From the NCBI GenBank assembly GCA_029865405.1, contig JAOUGZ010000003.1:1-29194 (forward strand): DNA of 29,194 nucleotides. Reading direction: 5' to 3'. Of the stretch, positions 18,373-27,428 are shown piece after piece. Position numbers and translations under genes: made by a program. This DNA comes from Betaproteobacteria bacterium (GTDB lineage: Bacteria > Pseudomonadota > Gammaproteobacteria > Burkholderiales > SG8-39). Numbering within the stretch: the stretch's first letter is position 1; every line of letters starts with the position of its first letter. Below the pieces are notes generated by a model that saw only the letters and a list, made by a program, of their open reading frames with translations, did not search any database and had not been told where the DNA came from.

Positions 18373-19701
18373 ATGAACGATCGCGCCACCCTTCCCAGCC
18401 TCGAAAACTCCGCCTTCTTCATGCCGTTCAGCATGAACCGGCACTTCAAGAAGGCGCCGCGCCTGCTGGCGCGCGCCGAAGGCGTGTACTACTACACCCC
18501 GGAGGGCAGGAAGCTGATCGACGGCTCCTCGGGCCTGTGGTGCGTAAACGCCGGGCACTGCCGCGAGAAGATCGTCAAGGCGGTGCAGAAGCAGGTCGCC
18601 GAGCTCGATTTCGCGCCGCCGTTCAACATGGGCCACCCGCTCGCCTTCGAGTTCGCCGACAAGGTGGCGAGCCTCGCGCCCGCGGACCTCAAGCGCGTGT
18701 TCTTCACCAATTCGGGCTCGGAATCGGTCGACACGGCGCTCAAGCTCGCGCTCGCGTACCACCGCGTGCGCGGCGAGGGCCACCGCGTGCGCCTCATCGG
18801 CCGCGAGCGCGGCTACCACGGCGTGAATTTCGGCGGCACGGCGGTCGGCGGCATGGTCGCAAACCGCAAGATCTTCGGCGCGCTGGTGGCGGGGGTCGAT
18901 CACATCCGCAGTACCCACGACTTGGACAGGAACGCCTACTCGCGCGGTCAGCCCAAGCACGGCGCCGAGTTCGCCGACGAGCTGGAGCGCCTGTGCGCGC
19001 TGCACGACCCCTCGACCATCGCCGCCGTGATCGTCGAGCCCGTGGCCTGCTCGGGCGGCGTACTGGTGCCGCCGGTGGGCTACCTCGAGCGCCTGCGCGC
19101 GATCTGCGACAAGCACGGCATCCTGCTCATTTTCGACGAGGTGATCACCGGCTGGGGGCGCCTGGGCAAGACCTTCGGCACGCAGCACTTCAACGTCATC
19201 CCGGACATGATCACCACCGCCAAGGGCATCACCAACGGCACCGTGCCGATGGGCGCGGTGCTGATGCGCGAGCGGCTGTACCAGGCGTTCATGGTCGGGC
19301 CCGAGAAGGCGATCGAGGTGCCGCACGGCTACACCTATTCCTCGCACCCCCTCGCTTGCGCTGCGGGGCTCGCGACCATGCAAGTGTACGAAGAGGAGGG
19401 GCTGTTCACGCGCGCCGCCGAGCTCTGGCCCTACTGGGAGGAGCAGGCGCACGCGCTGAAGGGCCTGCCCAACGTCATCGACATCCGCAACATCGGCTTG
19501 ATCGCCGCCATCGAGCTCACGCCGCGCAAGGATGCACCAGGCGCGCGCGCCCTCGATGCGCACATCGCGGCCTTCGAGCGCGGCGCGTACATGCGCGTGG
19601 CGGCCGACACCATCGCGCTGTCGCCGCCGCTCATCATCACGAAGAGCGAGATCGACCAGCTGTTCGAGATCGTGCGCGGCGTTCTCAAGTCGACCGACTG
19701 A
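18373..19701 (+). CDS. class III omega-aminotransferase (beta-alanine:pyruvate type)
   Basis: A 442-residue PLP enzyme. It starts with ENSAFFMPFSMNRHFKKAPR, a hallmark of bacterial beta-alanine:pyruvate transaminases. Further motifs are the substrate segment SSGLWCVNAGH near 52, the PLP phosphate loop TNSGSESVDTALKLA near 112, RERGYHGVNFGG near 144, Asp255 in LLIFDEVITGWGR and the Schiff-base Lys284 in TTAKGITNG. It probably converts beta-alanine plus pyruvate to malonate semialdehyde plus alanine, or acts on other omega-amino acids. An AGGAG site (in CTAGGAGAACCGAC) precedes the ATG and overlaps the upstream gene's end region, so both genes are one transcript. Confidence 0.93.
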   Translation: MNDRATLPSLENSAFFMPFSMNRHFKKAPRLLARAEGVYYYTPEGRKLIDGSSGLWCVNAGHCREKIVKAVQKQVAELDFAPPFNMGHPLAFEFADKVASLAPADLKRVFFTNSGSESVDTALKLALAYHRVRGEGHRVRLIGRERGYHGVNFGGTAVGGMVANRKIFGALVAGVDHIRSTHDLDRNAYSRGQPKHGAEFADELERLCALHDPSTIAAVIVEPVACSGGVLVPPVGYLERLRAICDKHGILLIFDEVITGWGRLGKTFGTQHFNVIPDMITTAKGITNGTVPMGAVLMRERLYQAFMVGPEKAIEVPHGYTYSSHPLACAAGLATMQVYEEEGLFTRAAELWPYWEEQAHALKGLPNVIDIRNIGLIAAIELTPRKDAPGARALDAHIAAFERGAYMRVAADTIALSPPLIITKSEIDQLFEIVRGVLKSTD

Positions 19702-19722
19702 GCCGCGGATAAGGGAGGTTAC

Positions 19723-20562
19723 ATGTTCGGCTTTGGCAAGAAGAAGGACGAGGCGCCCGCTTCTGAAGCGCCGGACGATCGCGCGGCAGGCGGGGGACTG
19801 TCGTCCAATCGCGCGCGGGTGGCGGTGCTGGGCGTGGCGCTGGTTGCCGGGCTGGGGTACCTCGCCTACGAATACCTTCCGGCGCTGCTCGATCCGGCGC
19901 CGCCGCAGATGCCCGCCCAGGTGAAGCCGAAGCCGGTCCCGGTCGCGAAGGCGCCGGCGGCGCCCGAGCCGGTCGCGGCGACGCCTGCTCCCACGCCCGC
20001 CGCCAAGCCCGAGCCCGTGGCCAAGCCCGAGCCCGTGGCCAAGCCCGAGCCCAAGCCCGAACCATTGGCTAAACCTGCACCCAAGCCCGAGCCGATGGCC
20101 AAGCCCGAGCCGATGGCCAAGCCAGAGCCGATGGCCAAGCCAGAGCCGATGGCCAAGCCAGAGCCGATGGCCAAGCCAGAGCCGATGGCCAAACCTGAGC
20201 CCGCCGCCCCCCTGGCGGCGCCGCCCGCCGTCGCGACGCCCGTCGTCGCGCCGCTGCTTGGACCGCCGCCGATCACGGTGAAGTACAACGACGTCATGAC
20301 CGCGGTGCTCTACAGTGACCGCGATGCGGTGACGCAGCTGCTCGACCTCGGCCGCTGGGTGGACAAGCCGGACTCGAACGGCCTCACGCCGCTGATGGCG
20401 GCGGCGCTGGCGCGGGACGCGGACATGGTGCGGCTGCTGCTCGAGCGCGGCGCCGATCCGAATGCGCAGGCGCCGGGCGGGGAAGTCGCGCTCGAGATGG
20501 CGCGGCGCAACGGCGACGGCGCGAGCGAGTCGCTGCTGCTAAAGGCCGGGGCGCGGTACTAG
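19723..20562 (+). CDS. membrane-anchored ankyrin protein with Lys-Pro-Glu-Pro repeat stalk
   Basis: A 279-residue protein of three parts. Residues 1-28 are charged and begin MFGFGKKKDEAP. Residues about 30-52 (ARVAVLGVALVAGLGYLAYEYL) are one membrane helix; the basic side first suggests the C-terminal part faces the periplasm. Residues about 65-185 are rich in Pro, Lys, Glu and Ala and contain repeated KPEPVA/KPEPMA units, like the extended periplasmic arm of TonB. Residues about 188-279 contain ankyrin repeats (NGLTPLMAAALARDADMVRLLLERGADPNAQ is the clearest one, followed by EVALEMARRNGD). It has an AAGGGAGG site before its ATG. Function is unknown; ankyrin domains bind other proteins. It converges on speDE with a gap of two bases. 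Confidence 0.88.
   Translation: MFGFGKKKDEAPASEAPDDRAAGGGLSSNRARVAVLGVALVAGLGYLAYEYLPALLDPAPPQMPAQVKPKPVPVAKAPAAPEPVAATPAPTPAAKPEPVAKPEPVAKPEPKPEPLAKPAPKPEPMAKPEPMAKPEPMAKPEPMAKPEPMAKPEPMAKPEPAAPLAAPPAVATPVVAPLLGPPPITVKYNDVMTAVLYSDRDAVTQLLDLGRWVDKPDSNGLTPLMAAALARDADMVRLLLERGADPNAQAPGGEVALEMARRNGDGASESLLLKAGARY
20005..20208 (+). repeat. in-frame 18-bp tandem repeat array encoding KPEPMA units
   Basis: Six consecutive 18-base units fill 20083-20190: two read AAGCCCGAGCCGATGGCC and four read AAGCCAGAGCCGATGGCC. Upstream are two AAGCCCGAGCCCGTGGCC units (20005-20040), then degenerate 12- and 18-base units to 20082; one degenerate unit follows at 20191. All steps are multiples of three or six codons, so the frame survives copy-number change. 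The near identity of the last units points to recent expansion by slippage or recombination. Confidence 0.95.
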
Positions 20563-20564
20563 GC

Positions 20565-21824
20565 TTACTTTGCTGCAGCCCGGACCACGCCCAGGCGCCG
20601 CCCGCGCGTCTGCTGCTTGAGCCGCGGCGAGGTCACCAGGTCGCGCACGAAATTGGGCAGCGCGAACACGCCCTCGTGGGTTTCGCCGTTGTAGTAGCGC
20701 AGCTCGGTCATCTTCCTTTGCTCGATGCGCCGGTCGATCTCGTCGGCCGTGTAGGCCTTCGGATCGAGCTTGTCCGAGCACACCGCCATCGCCCAGAGCG
20801 AGCCGTAGAGCGGGATGTACAGGGTGTACGGGCGCACGATGCGGAAGATGCCGTTCAGGCGCTGCGCGAGCTCGCCCACGCGCTCGGGCTGCGCCACGGG
20901 CGAACCGATATGCAGCGCCAGCGCCCCGCCCGGGGCGAGCGCGTGGCGGCACTGCTGGAAGAACTCGGCCGAATACAGCGTCTCGGCGGGTCCCATAGGG
21001 TCGTTCAGGTCGAGCGCGATGAGATCGAACCGCTCCTGCGTCTCGCGCACGAACTTCATGCCATCGCCGACGAGCACGCGCAGCTTCGGGTTGTCGAAGA
21101 CGCCGTTGTGCACCGCCTGGAAGTGGGCCTTGGCCACCTGGATCACTTCGGCGTCGATCTCGCACATGGTCACCTGCTCGACCGAGGGGTGCTTGAGCGC
21201 CTCCTCCGAGGAGCCGCCGTCGCCGCCGCCGATGATCAGCACCTTCTTCGGCGCCGGATGCGCGCTGAGCGCCGGGTGGATCAGGTTCTCGTGATAGACG
21301 AACTCCTCCTTCTCGGAGGTCATGTTGTACCCGTCGAGGCGGAAAATCTTGCCGTAGTGCGGCGTGTCGTAGATCTGCAGGTGCTGGAAGCGCGTCTGCC
21401 AATCGCCGACCTGGCGGGTCGCCTTGATGTAGAAGCCGGTCGAGTCGTTGAGCGGCTCCATCAGCAGGTGCCCGCCGCGGTCCACCTCGTGGCGCGCGAC
21501 CTCGGTCGGCTGGAAGTAGGCGACGATGGTATCGAACAGCTTCCTCGCCTTGGCGCTGTTGTCGTCGCTGTAGTTGCAGACGTAGACGTCGAGCGTCAAC
21601 CCCTGCTTCTCGGGCCAGGTGTGGATGGCGATGTGCGATTCGGCGAGCACGACGGTGCCGGTGAAGCCGGAGCCGTCGAACTGGTGGAAGCTCGCGTCCA
21701 TCGTCGTCAGGCCGGCGTCGCGCACGAAATCCAGGCATTTGGCCTTGAACTCCGTGCTGTCGAGCAGCAGGCGCGGGTCGCAGCGACAACCGCCCAGATC
21801 ACCGATGAGATGCAGACCGTTCAT
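20565..21824 (-). CDS. speDE: bifunctional S-adenosylmethionine decarboxylase / spermidine synthase fusion
   Basis: A 419-residue single chain. Residues 1 to about 130 match the short prokaryotic AdoMet decarboxylase. The self-cleavage site is Glu62-Ser63 in LAESHIAIHTWPE, where Ser63 becomes the pyruvoyl cofactor, with His68 and Cys83 (DVYVCNYSDD) as catalytic residues in the same positions as in the Thermotoga enzyme. From about 150 on it matches spermidine synthase: YDTPHYGKIFRLDGYNMTSEKEEF, VLIIGGGDGGSSEEALKH (aminopropyl-donor site), VGDGMKFV and DLNDPMGPAETLYS with the catalytic Asp region. Together they would make decarboxylated AdoMet and pass its aminopropyl group to putrescine. The ATG at 21824 matches the SpeD N-terminus and follows a GGGGGG stretch; a longer frame exists. 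The reading frame has no break between domains. Confidence 0.94.
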   Translation of the reverse strand: MNGLHLIGDLGGCRCDPRLLLDSTEFKAKCLDFVRDAGLTTMDASFHQFDGSGFTGTVVLAESHIAIHTWPEKQGLTLDVYVCNYSDDNSAKARKLFDTIVAYFQPTEVARHEVDRGGHLLMEPLNDSTGFYIKATRQVGDWQTRFQHLQIYDTPHYGKIFRLDGYNMTSEKEEFVYHENLIHPALSAHPAPKKVLIIGGGDGGSSEEALKHPSVEQVTMCEIDAEVIQVAKAHFQAVHNGVFDNPKLRVLVGDGMKFVRETQERFDLIALDLNDPMGPAETLYSAEFFQQCRHALAPGGALALHIGSPVAQPERVGELAQRLNGIFRIVRPYTLYIPLYGSLWAMAVCSDKLDPKAYTADEIDRRIEQRKMTELRYYNGETHEGVFALPNFVRDLVTSPRLKQQTRGRRLGVVRAAAK

Positions 21825-21837
21825 GTCCGTTCCCCCC

Positions 21838-21881
21838 GAAAAACGAGAAGGCGCAGCCCCGCACGTACTCCAGGCTGCGCC
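21838..21881 (-). terminator. terminator-like hairpin in the speDE leader (possible attenuator)
   Basis: On the minus strand, GGCGCAGCC (21881-21873) pairs perfectly with GGCTGCGCC (21858-21850) across a 14-base loop and is followed directly by TTCTCGTTTTTC (21849-21838). This is the form of an intrinsic terminator. It lies 13 bases before the ATG of speDE and after nudC, so it either limits read-through from nudC or works as a conditional attenuator. A small GCAA-capped stem CGCC/GGCG (21903-21892) lies just upstream. Confidence 0.65.
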
Positions 21882-21927
21882 CACGCGTGTCCGCCTTGCG
21901 GCGAAAAACCGAGCTGGTCAAAATCGT

Positions 21928-21972
21928 TCAATTCGTGCAATACCCCGCTTGGGCCGCTCCGCACTTACACAT
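21928..21972 (-). CDS. possible Cys-rich 14-residue leader peptide upstream of speDE
   Basis: ATG at 21972 to TGA at 21928 encodes MCKCGAAQAGYCTN, with three Cys in 14 residues. It starts 18 bases after the nudC stop and ends about 47 bases before the terminator-like hairpin. No convincing ribosome-binding site is seen. Short ORFs of this size occur by chance, so translation is unproven. The reason to list it is the combination of leader position, Cys content and a terminator before a gene that consumes S-adenosylmethionine. Confidence 0.3.
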   Translation of the reverse strand: MCKCGAAQAGYCTN

Positions 21973-21990
21973 GCAAAGCTAAGCGCCGAT

Positions 21991-22881
21991 TCAAATTTGG
22001 CGCCGGATCTCCGCACTCACCGCGTCGATCAGGCGCCGCGCGATCGAGATTTTGCTTGGAAGTTTAGGCAATTGCAATACATCGAACCAATCTGCCGCCT
22101 CGATCTCGCCCGCCTGCGGCCGGATCTCGCCGCCGGCCCACTCGCACACGAACGCGATCATCAGGCTGTGGGGAAACGGCCACGGCTGGCTGGCGAAGTA
22201 CGAGATCGAGCCGAGTGTCACGCCGACCTCCTCGGCCACCTCGCGCCGCACGCACTGCTCGAGCGTCTCGCCGGGCTCGACGAAGCCGGCGAGCGCGCTG
22301 TACATGCCGGCCGGAAAGTGCGGGCTGCGCCCGAGCAGCAGCTCGCGGCCGCGTCTCACCAGCGCCATCACCGCGGGCGCCACGCGCGGGTACGCCGAGA
22401 GGCCGCAGGCCGGGCAGCGCCGCACGCGCTCCTCGGCCTGCGGCGCGGTGCGCGTGCCGCAGCGCCCGCAGAACTGGTGGTCGCGGTCCCACTGCAGCAG
22501 CTGCAGCGCGCGGCCCGCGAGCGCGAAATGCGCATCCTCGAGCACCGAGAACAGCGCGCGCAGGCTGATCCAGCCGTGGCCTGGTGGGGCTTCGGCCGGC
22601 GGCACCTCGGTCGCCCAGCACTCGGCGGCGCCCAGGGCCCCTAAATATAGGGTGCGAACCGGATTGGACCACAATGGGTTGTTGTTTTTCTGCAACGGCA
22701 GGCGGGCCCAGGATGGCCGCTCGCGCACCCGCGGGTCGTCGGTGGGCAGCGGGCTGGGCGGGCCCAGCTCGACCAGCAGGCGGTCTGCGCTGAATACGAA
22801 CCAGTGCGCCGTGTCGCCCGCGCCCGGGGGTCCGAGGGGCGAGGGCTCGAACTCCGGCGGCGCCATGAAGGGCATGTCCAT
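21991..22881 (-). CDS. nudC: NADH pyrophosphatase / NAD-cap decapping Nudix hydrolase NudC
   Basis: A 296-residue protein with NudC architecture: an N-terminal domain, a four-Cys zinc ribbon (CGRCG near residue 138 and CPACG near 155), and the Nudix fold. The Nudix box is GFVEPGETLEQCVRREVAEEVGV near 200. The family-specific SQPWPFPHSLM motif near 235 separates NudC from other Nudix enzymes. It hydrolyses NAD(H) to NMN(H) and AMP and removes NAD caps from RNA 5' ends. ATGs at 22881, 22875 and 22866 are all possible starts. It follows cbbR by 17 bases on the same strand, so read-through from the cbbR promoter is likely. Confidence 0.95.
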   Translation of the reverse strand: MDMPFMAPPEFEPSPLGPPGAGDTAHWFVFSADRLLVELGPPSPLPTDDPRVRERPSWARLPLQKNNNPLWSNPVRTLYLGALGAAECWATEVPPAEAPPGHGWISLRALFSVLEDAHFALAGRALQLLQWDRDHQFCGRCGTRTAPQAEERVRRCPACGLSAYPRVAPAVMALVRRGRELLLGRSPHFPAGMYSALAGFVEPGETLEQCVRREVAEEVGVTLGSISYFASQPWPFPHSLMIAFVCEWAGGEIRPQAGEIEAADWFDVLQLPKLPSKISIARRLIDAVSAEIRRQI

Positions 22882-22898
22882 GGCGGAATTCTAGGTCT

Positions 22899-23819
22899 TC
22901 AGGACAAGGCGAGCGCGATCATGCGCGCGCCGCGCTCGATCAGGAACGCCTTGAAGGCCTGCGCCACGGGCGACAGCCGCTTGCGCTCGCGGTGGATGAC
23001 GTACCAGTCGCGCATCACCGGCGTGCCGGTCACCTTGAGCGCCACCAGGCGCCGGGCCGCCAGCTCGAGCCCCACGGTGTGCATGGAGATGAAGCTCACG
23101 CCCATGCCGGCCATCACCGCCTGCTTGATGGTCTCGTTGGAGCTCATTTCGATGGTCTCGCGCGGCACGAAGCGCTGCCGGCCGAAGAAGCGCTCCATGG
23201 CGTTGCGCGTGCCGGAGCCGCGCTCGCGGATGATGAAGGTGTCCTGCGCCAGGCGCTCGATCGGCACGCGCTGGCGCTGCGCGAGCGGATGGTCGGGGGC
23301 GGCGACGATGGCGATGGGGTGGCGGGCGAAAGCCACCGCCACCGTATCGAGCCCGCGCGGCGGCGCGCCCATCACCGCGAGGTCCACGGTGTTCTCCGCG
23401 AGGTCGCGCACCACGGCCTCGCGGTTGCTGACCGAGAGGCGTACGCGCACCGCCGGGTAGGTGCGGCGGAACTCGGCCAGGAGCTTGGGCACGTGGTACT
23501 TGGCCGTGCTCACGGTGGAGATCGCGAGCTCGCCCGCGCCCGTGCCCTTGAGCGCTTCCAGCGACTCGGTCGCGACGCGCAGGCGCTCCTGGAGGTCGCG
23601 GGTGCACGCCACCACCTCGCGCCCGGCGGGCGTCACATCGAGCCGGCGCCCCATGTGCTCGAGGAGCGGCAGCCCGATCTCGGCCTCGAGCTGCTGCACC
23701 TGCATCGACACGGCGGGCTGCGTGAGGTGCAGCTCGGCGGCGGCGCGCGAGAACGAGGCGTGCCGCGCGACCGACTCGAACACGCGCAGGCGGCGCAGGC
23801 TGGTGTGGCGCAGGGACAT
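22899..23819 (-). CDS. cbbR: LysR-type regulator of CO2-fixation genes, CbbR
   Basis: A 306-residue LysR-family activator. The N-terminal winged helix-turn-helix spans about residues 8-67 (RVFESVARHASFSRAAAELHLTQPAVSMQVQQLE). The C-terminal effector domain has two periplasmic-binding-protein-like lobes, including STVSTAKYHVPKLLAEFR near 100 and IIRERGSGTRNAME near 200. The AISTVSTAKYF-like segment is typical of CbbR. It is divergent from cbbL with a 90-base gap, the classical arrangement in which CbbR binds the shared region, represses itself and activates the cbb operon in response to metabolites such as RuBP or NADPH. Effector specificity is not readable from sequence. Confidence 0.93.
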   Translation of the reverse strand: MSLRHTSLRRLRVFESVARHASFSRAAAELHLTQPAVSMQVQQLEAEIGLPLLEHMGRRLDVTPAGREVVACTRDLQERLRVATESLEALKGTGAGELAISTVSTAKYHVPKLLAEFRRTYPAVRVRLSVSNREAVVRDLAENTVDLAVMGAPPRGLDTVAVAFARHPIAIVAAPDHPLAQRQRVPIERLAQDTFIIRERGSGTRNAMERFFGRQRFVPRETIEMSSNETIKQAVMAGMGVSFISMHTVGLELAARRLVALKVTGTPVMRDWYVIHRERKRLSPVAQAFKAFLIERGARMIALALS

Positions 23820-25376
<1,557 letters not shown>

Positions 25377-25387
25377 AGGACATTGCC

Positions 25388-25804
25388 ATGAGACTGACAC
25401 AGGGGACCTTCTCCTACCTTCCGGACTTGAGCGACGCGCAGATCCGCGCGCAGGTGGAGTACTGCCTGCAGCAGGGCTGGGCGGTGTCGCTCGAGTACAC
25501 CGACGACCCGCACCCGCGCAACACCTACTGGGAGATGTACGGCAACCCGATGTTCGACCTCAAGGACGCCGCGGGCCTGATGGCGGAGCTCGACGCTTGC
25601 CGCAAGACCTTTCCCGGCCACTACATCAAGCTGAACGCCTTCGATTCGACCCAGGGCTGGGAGTCGCTGCGGCTGTCGTTCCTGGTCCAGCGCCCGCGCA
25701 CCGAAACCGGCTTCGGCCTCACGCGCGCCGAGCGCGAAGGCCGCCGCATCGCCTACACGACGCACGCCTACGCCACCGACCGCGCCGAAGGAGAGCGCTA
25801 CTGA
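25388..25804 (+). CDS. cbbS: RuBisCO small subunit, form IC (red-type)
   Basis: A 138-residue small subunit. It begins [31 protein letters not shown] and has the red-type C-terminal extension ([35 protein letters not shown]), which forms a beta-hairpin in the central pore and makes red-type small subunits longer than green-type ones. GAGGA lies seven bases before the ATG, 11 bases after cbbL. Eight copies cap the large-subunit octamer. The stop TGA at 25802-25804 overlaps the presumed CTG start of cbbX. Confidence 0.96.
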   Translation: MRLTQGTFSYLPDLSDAQIRAQVEYCLQQGWAVSLEYTDDPHPRNTYWEMYGNPMFDLKDAAGLMAELDACRKTFPGHYIKLNAFDSTQGWESLRLSFLVQRPRTETGFGLTRAEREGRRIAYTTHAYATDRAEGERY

Positions 25805-26712
25805 ACCGCGACGCCATCGCCGCGCAGGGCGCCGCGCTCGACCTCGACGCGCTGTACCGCGAGTCGAACGTGCGCGACGCGCTCGATGCGCTCGAGCGCG
25901 AGCTGGTGGGCCTTGCGCCGGTGAAGACGCGCGTGCGCGAGATCGCCGCGCTGCTGCTGGTGGAGAAGCTGCGCCGCCAGGTCGGGCTGCAGGCCGAGAC
26001 GCCGCCGCTGCACATGAGCTTCACCGGCAATCCCGGCACCGGCAAGACCACGGTGGCGATGAAGATGGCCTCGATCCTGCACGGCCTGGGCTACGTGCGT
26101 AAGGGCCACCTGGTCGCGGTCACGCGCGACGACCTCGTCGGGCAGTACATCGGCCACACGGCACCCAAGACCAAGGAAGTGCTCAAGCGCGCCATGGGCG
26201 GGGTGCTGTTCATCGACGAGGCCTACTACCTGTACCGGCCGGAGAACGAGCGCGACTACGGCCAGGAGGCGATCGAGATCCTGCTGCAGGTGATGGAGAA
26301 CCAGCGCGACGACCTGGTCGTCATCTTCGCCGGCTACCGCGACCGGATGGAGCGCTTCTTCGGCTCCAACCCGGGCATGGCCTCGCGCGTCGCCCACCAC
26401 ATCGACTTCCCGGACTACGACGAGGCCGAGCTGTTCGAGATCGCGACGCGCATGCTGGAGCGCATGCACTACGCGCTCGACGCCGACGCGGCGCAGGCGC
26501 TGCGCGAGTACATCGCGCTGCGCCGGCAGCAACCGCGCTTCGCCAACGCGCGCTCGGTGCGCAACGCGCTCGACCGCGGCCGGCTGCGGCAGGCCAAGCG
26601 CCTGTTCGAGCGGCGCGGCGAGCCGCTCACCGCGGCCGATCTCACCGCGATCCGCGCCGAGGACATTCGCGCGAGCCGCGTCTTCCGCGGCGGCGCAGGG
26701 GAGACGCACTGA
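25801..26712 (+). CDS. cbbX: red-type RuBisCO activase CbbX, apparently with CTG start
   Basis: A 303-residue AAA+ protein that uses ATP to pull on the RuBisCO large-subunit C-terminus and release inhibitory sugar phosphates. Walker [10 protein letters not shown], the pore loop region [22 protein letters not shown], Walker [23 protein letters not shown], sensor region [23 protein letters not shown] and C-terminal [13 protein letters not shown] are all present. No in-frame ATG exists before the core (first is at HMSFTGN). The CTG at 25801 has AGGAG seven bases upstream and forms a CTGA overlap with cbbS. It gives the N-terminal segment [25 protein letters not shown] expected of CbbX. A GTG later in this segment would truncate the domain. 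Confidence 0.94.
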   Translation: MNRDAIAAQGAALDLDALYRESNVRDALDALERELVGLAPVKTRVREIAALLLVEKLRRQVGLQAETPPLHMSFTGNPGTGKTTVAMKMASILHGLGYVRKGHLVAVTRDDLVGQYIGHTAPKTKEVLKRAMGGVLFIDEAYYLYRPENERDYGQEAIEILLQVMENQRDDLVVIFAGYRDRMERFFGSNPGMASRVAHHIDFPDYDEAELFEIATRMLERMHYALDADAAQALREYIALRRQQPRFANARSVRNALDRGRLRQAKRLFERRGEPLTAADLTAIRAEDIRASRVFRGGAGETH

Positions 26713-27428
26713 TGCTCGCAGGACTGATCTTCGACCTCGACGGCACGCTCGCCGACACTGAGGAGACGCACCGCCAGGCCTTCAACGCGGCCTTCATCGA
26801 GCTCGGGCTGTGGTGGGACTGGGGCCCGCCGCTCTATCAGCGCCTGCTCGCGGTGTCGGGCGGCAAGGAACGCCTGCGCCACTACATCGGCACGCTGCGC
26901 GTAGCGCCGGCGGAGCGCGAGCGGCTGCTGCAACTGGTGCCCGGCATCCATGAGACCAAGACGCGCATCTACACCGAGCTGCTGGTGCGCGGCCAGCGGC
27001 CTTTCCGCCCGGGCGTACCGGAGATGCTGCGCGCGGCGCGCGCGGCGAATCTCAAACTCGCCATCGCTTCGACCACGACCTCGGCCAACGTGGGCGCGCT
27101 GCTCGAGGCGAACCTCGGCCGCGCGCCCGACGTCGCCTTCGAGGTCATCGCCTGCGGCGACCAGGTGCCCGTGAAGAAGCCGGCGCCCGACATCTACCAC
27201 CTGGCGCTCTCCAGCCTGCGGCTGCCGGCCGAGGCCTGCATCGCCTTCGAGGACTCGATGAACGGCCTGCGCGCGGCCAAGGCCGCGGGCCTCGTGACGG
27301 TCGTGACGCCTTCGCGCTGGACCGCCGAAGAGGACTTCGCCGACGCGGACCTGCTCCTGCCCTCGCTCGAAGGGCTCGAGCTCGCGCGGCTGGAGAAGCT
27401 GCTGGGAGAGGCCCATGCCTCAGCTTGA
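26712..27428 (+). CDS. cbbY: HAD-family sugar phosphatase CbbY
   Basis: A 238-residue haloacid-dehalogenase phosphatase. The nucleophile motif FDLDGTLADTEETHRQAFN is at residues 7-25 with Asp8 and Asp10. A helical cap follows, then motif II (IASTTT near 118), motif III Lys (PVKKPAPDIYHLAL near 153) and motif IV (CIAFEDSMNGLRAAKAAG near 175). CbbY removes xylulose 1,5-bisphosphate, a misfire product that inhibits RuBisCO. The cap residues and operon position separate it from phosphoglycolate phosphatase, the other possible label. The start overlaps the cbbX stop by one base (TGATG), and its end overlaps fbp by 14 bases. Confidence 0.94.
   Translation: MLAGLIFDLDGTLADTEETHRQAFNAAFIELGLWWDWGPPLYQRLLAVSGGKERLRHYIGTLRVAPAERERLLQLVPGIHETKTRIYTELLVRGQRPFRPGVPEMLRAARAANLKLAIASTTTSANVGALLEANLGRAPDVAFEVIACGDQVPVKKPAPDIYHLALSSLRLPAEACIAFEDSMNGLRAAKAAGLVTVVTPSRWTAEEDFADADLLLPSLEGLELARLEKLLGEAHASA

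Noticed and set aside
20005..20208. Regular short repeats that might suggest a CRISPR array
   Set aside because: The units are contiguous 18-bp direct repeats without spacers, in frame, and encode KPEPxA in a protein. No cas genes are nearby.
22643..22656. CCCTA-AATA-TAGGG small dyad in an AT-richer patch
   Set aside because: It lies inside nudC, where it encodes ordinary residues (around TLYLGALGA). The stem is only five base pairs, with no T-tract or promoter geometry.
26712..27428. Phosphoglycolate phosphatase (cbbZ/gph) for the HAD gene
   Set aside because: The beta-phosphoglucomutase-like motif layout (FDLDGTLADTEETHRQAFN, ASTTTSAN, FEDSMNGLRAA) and the position directly after cbbX match CbbY rather than Gph.
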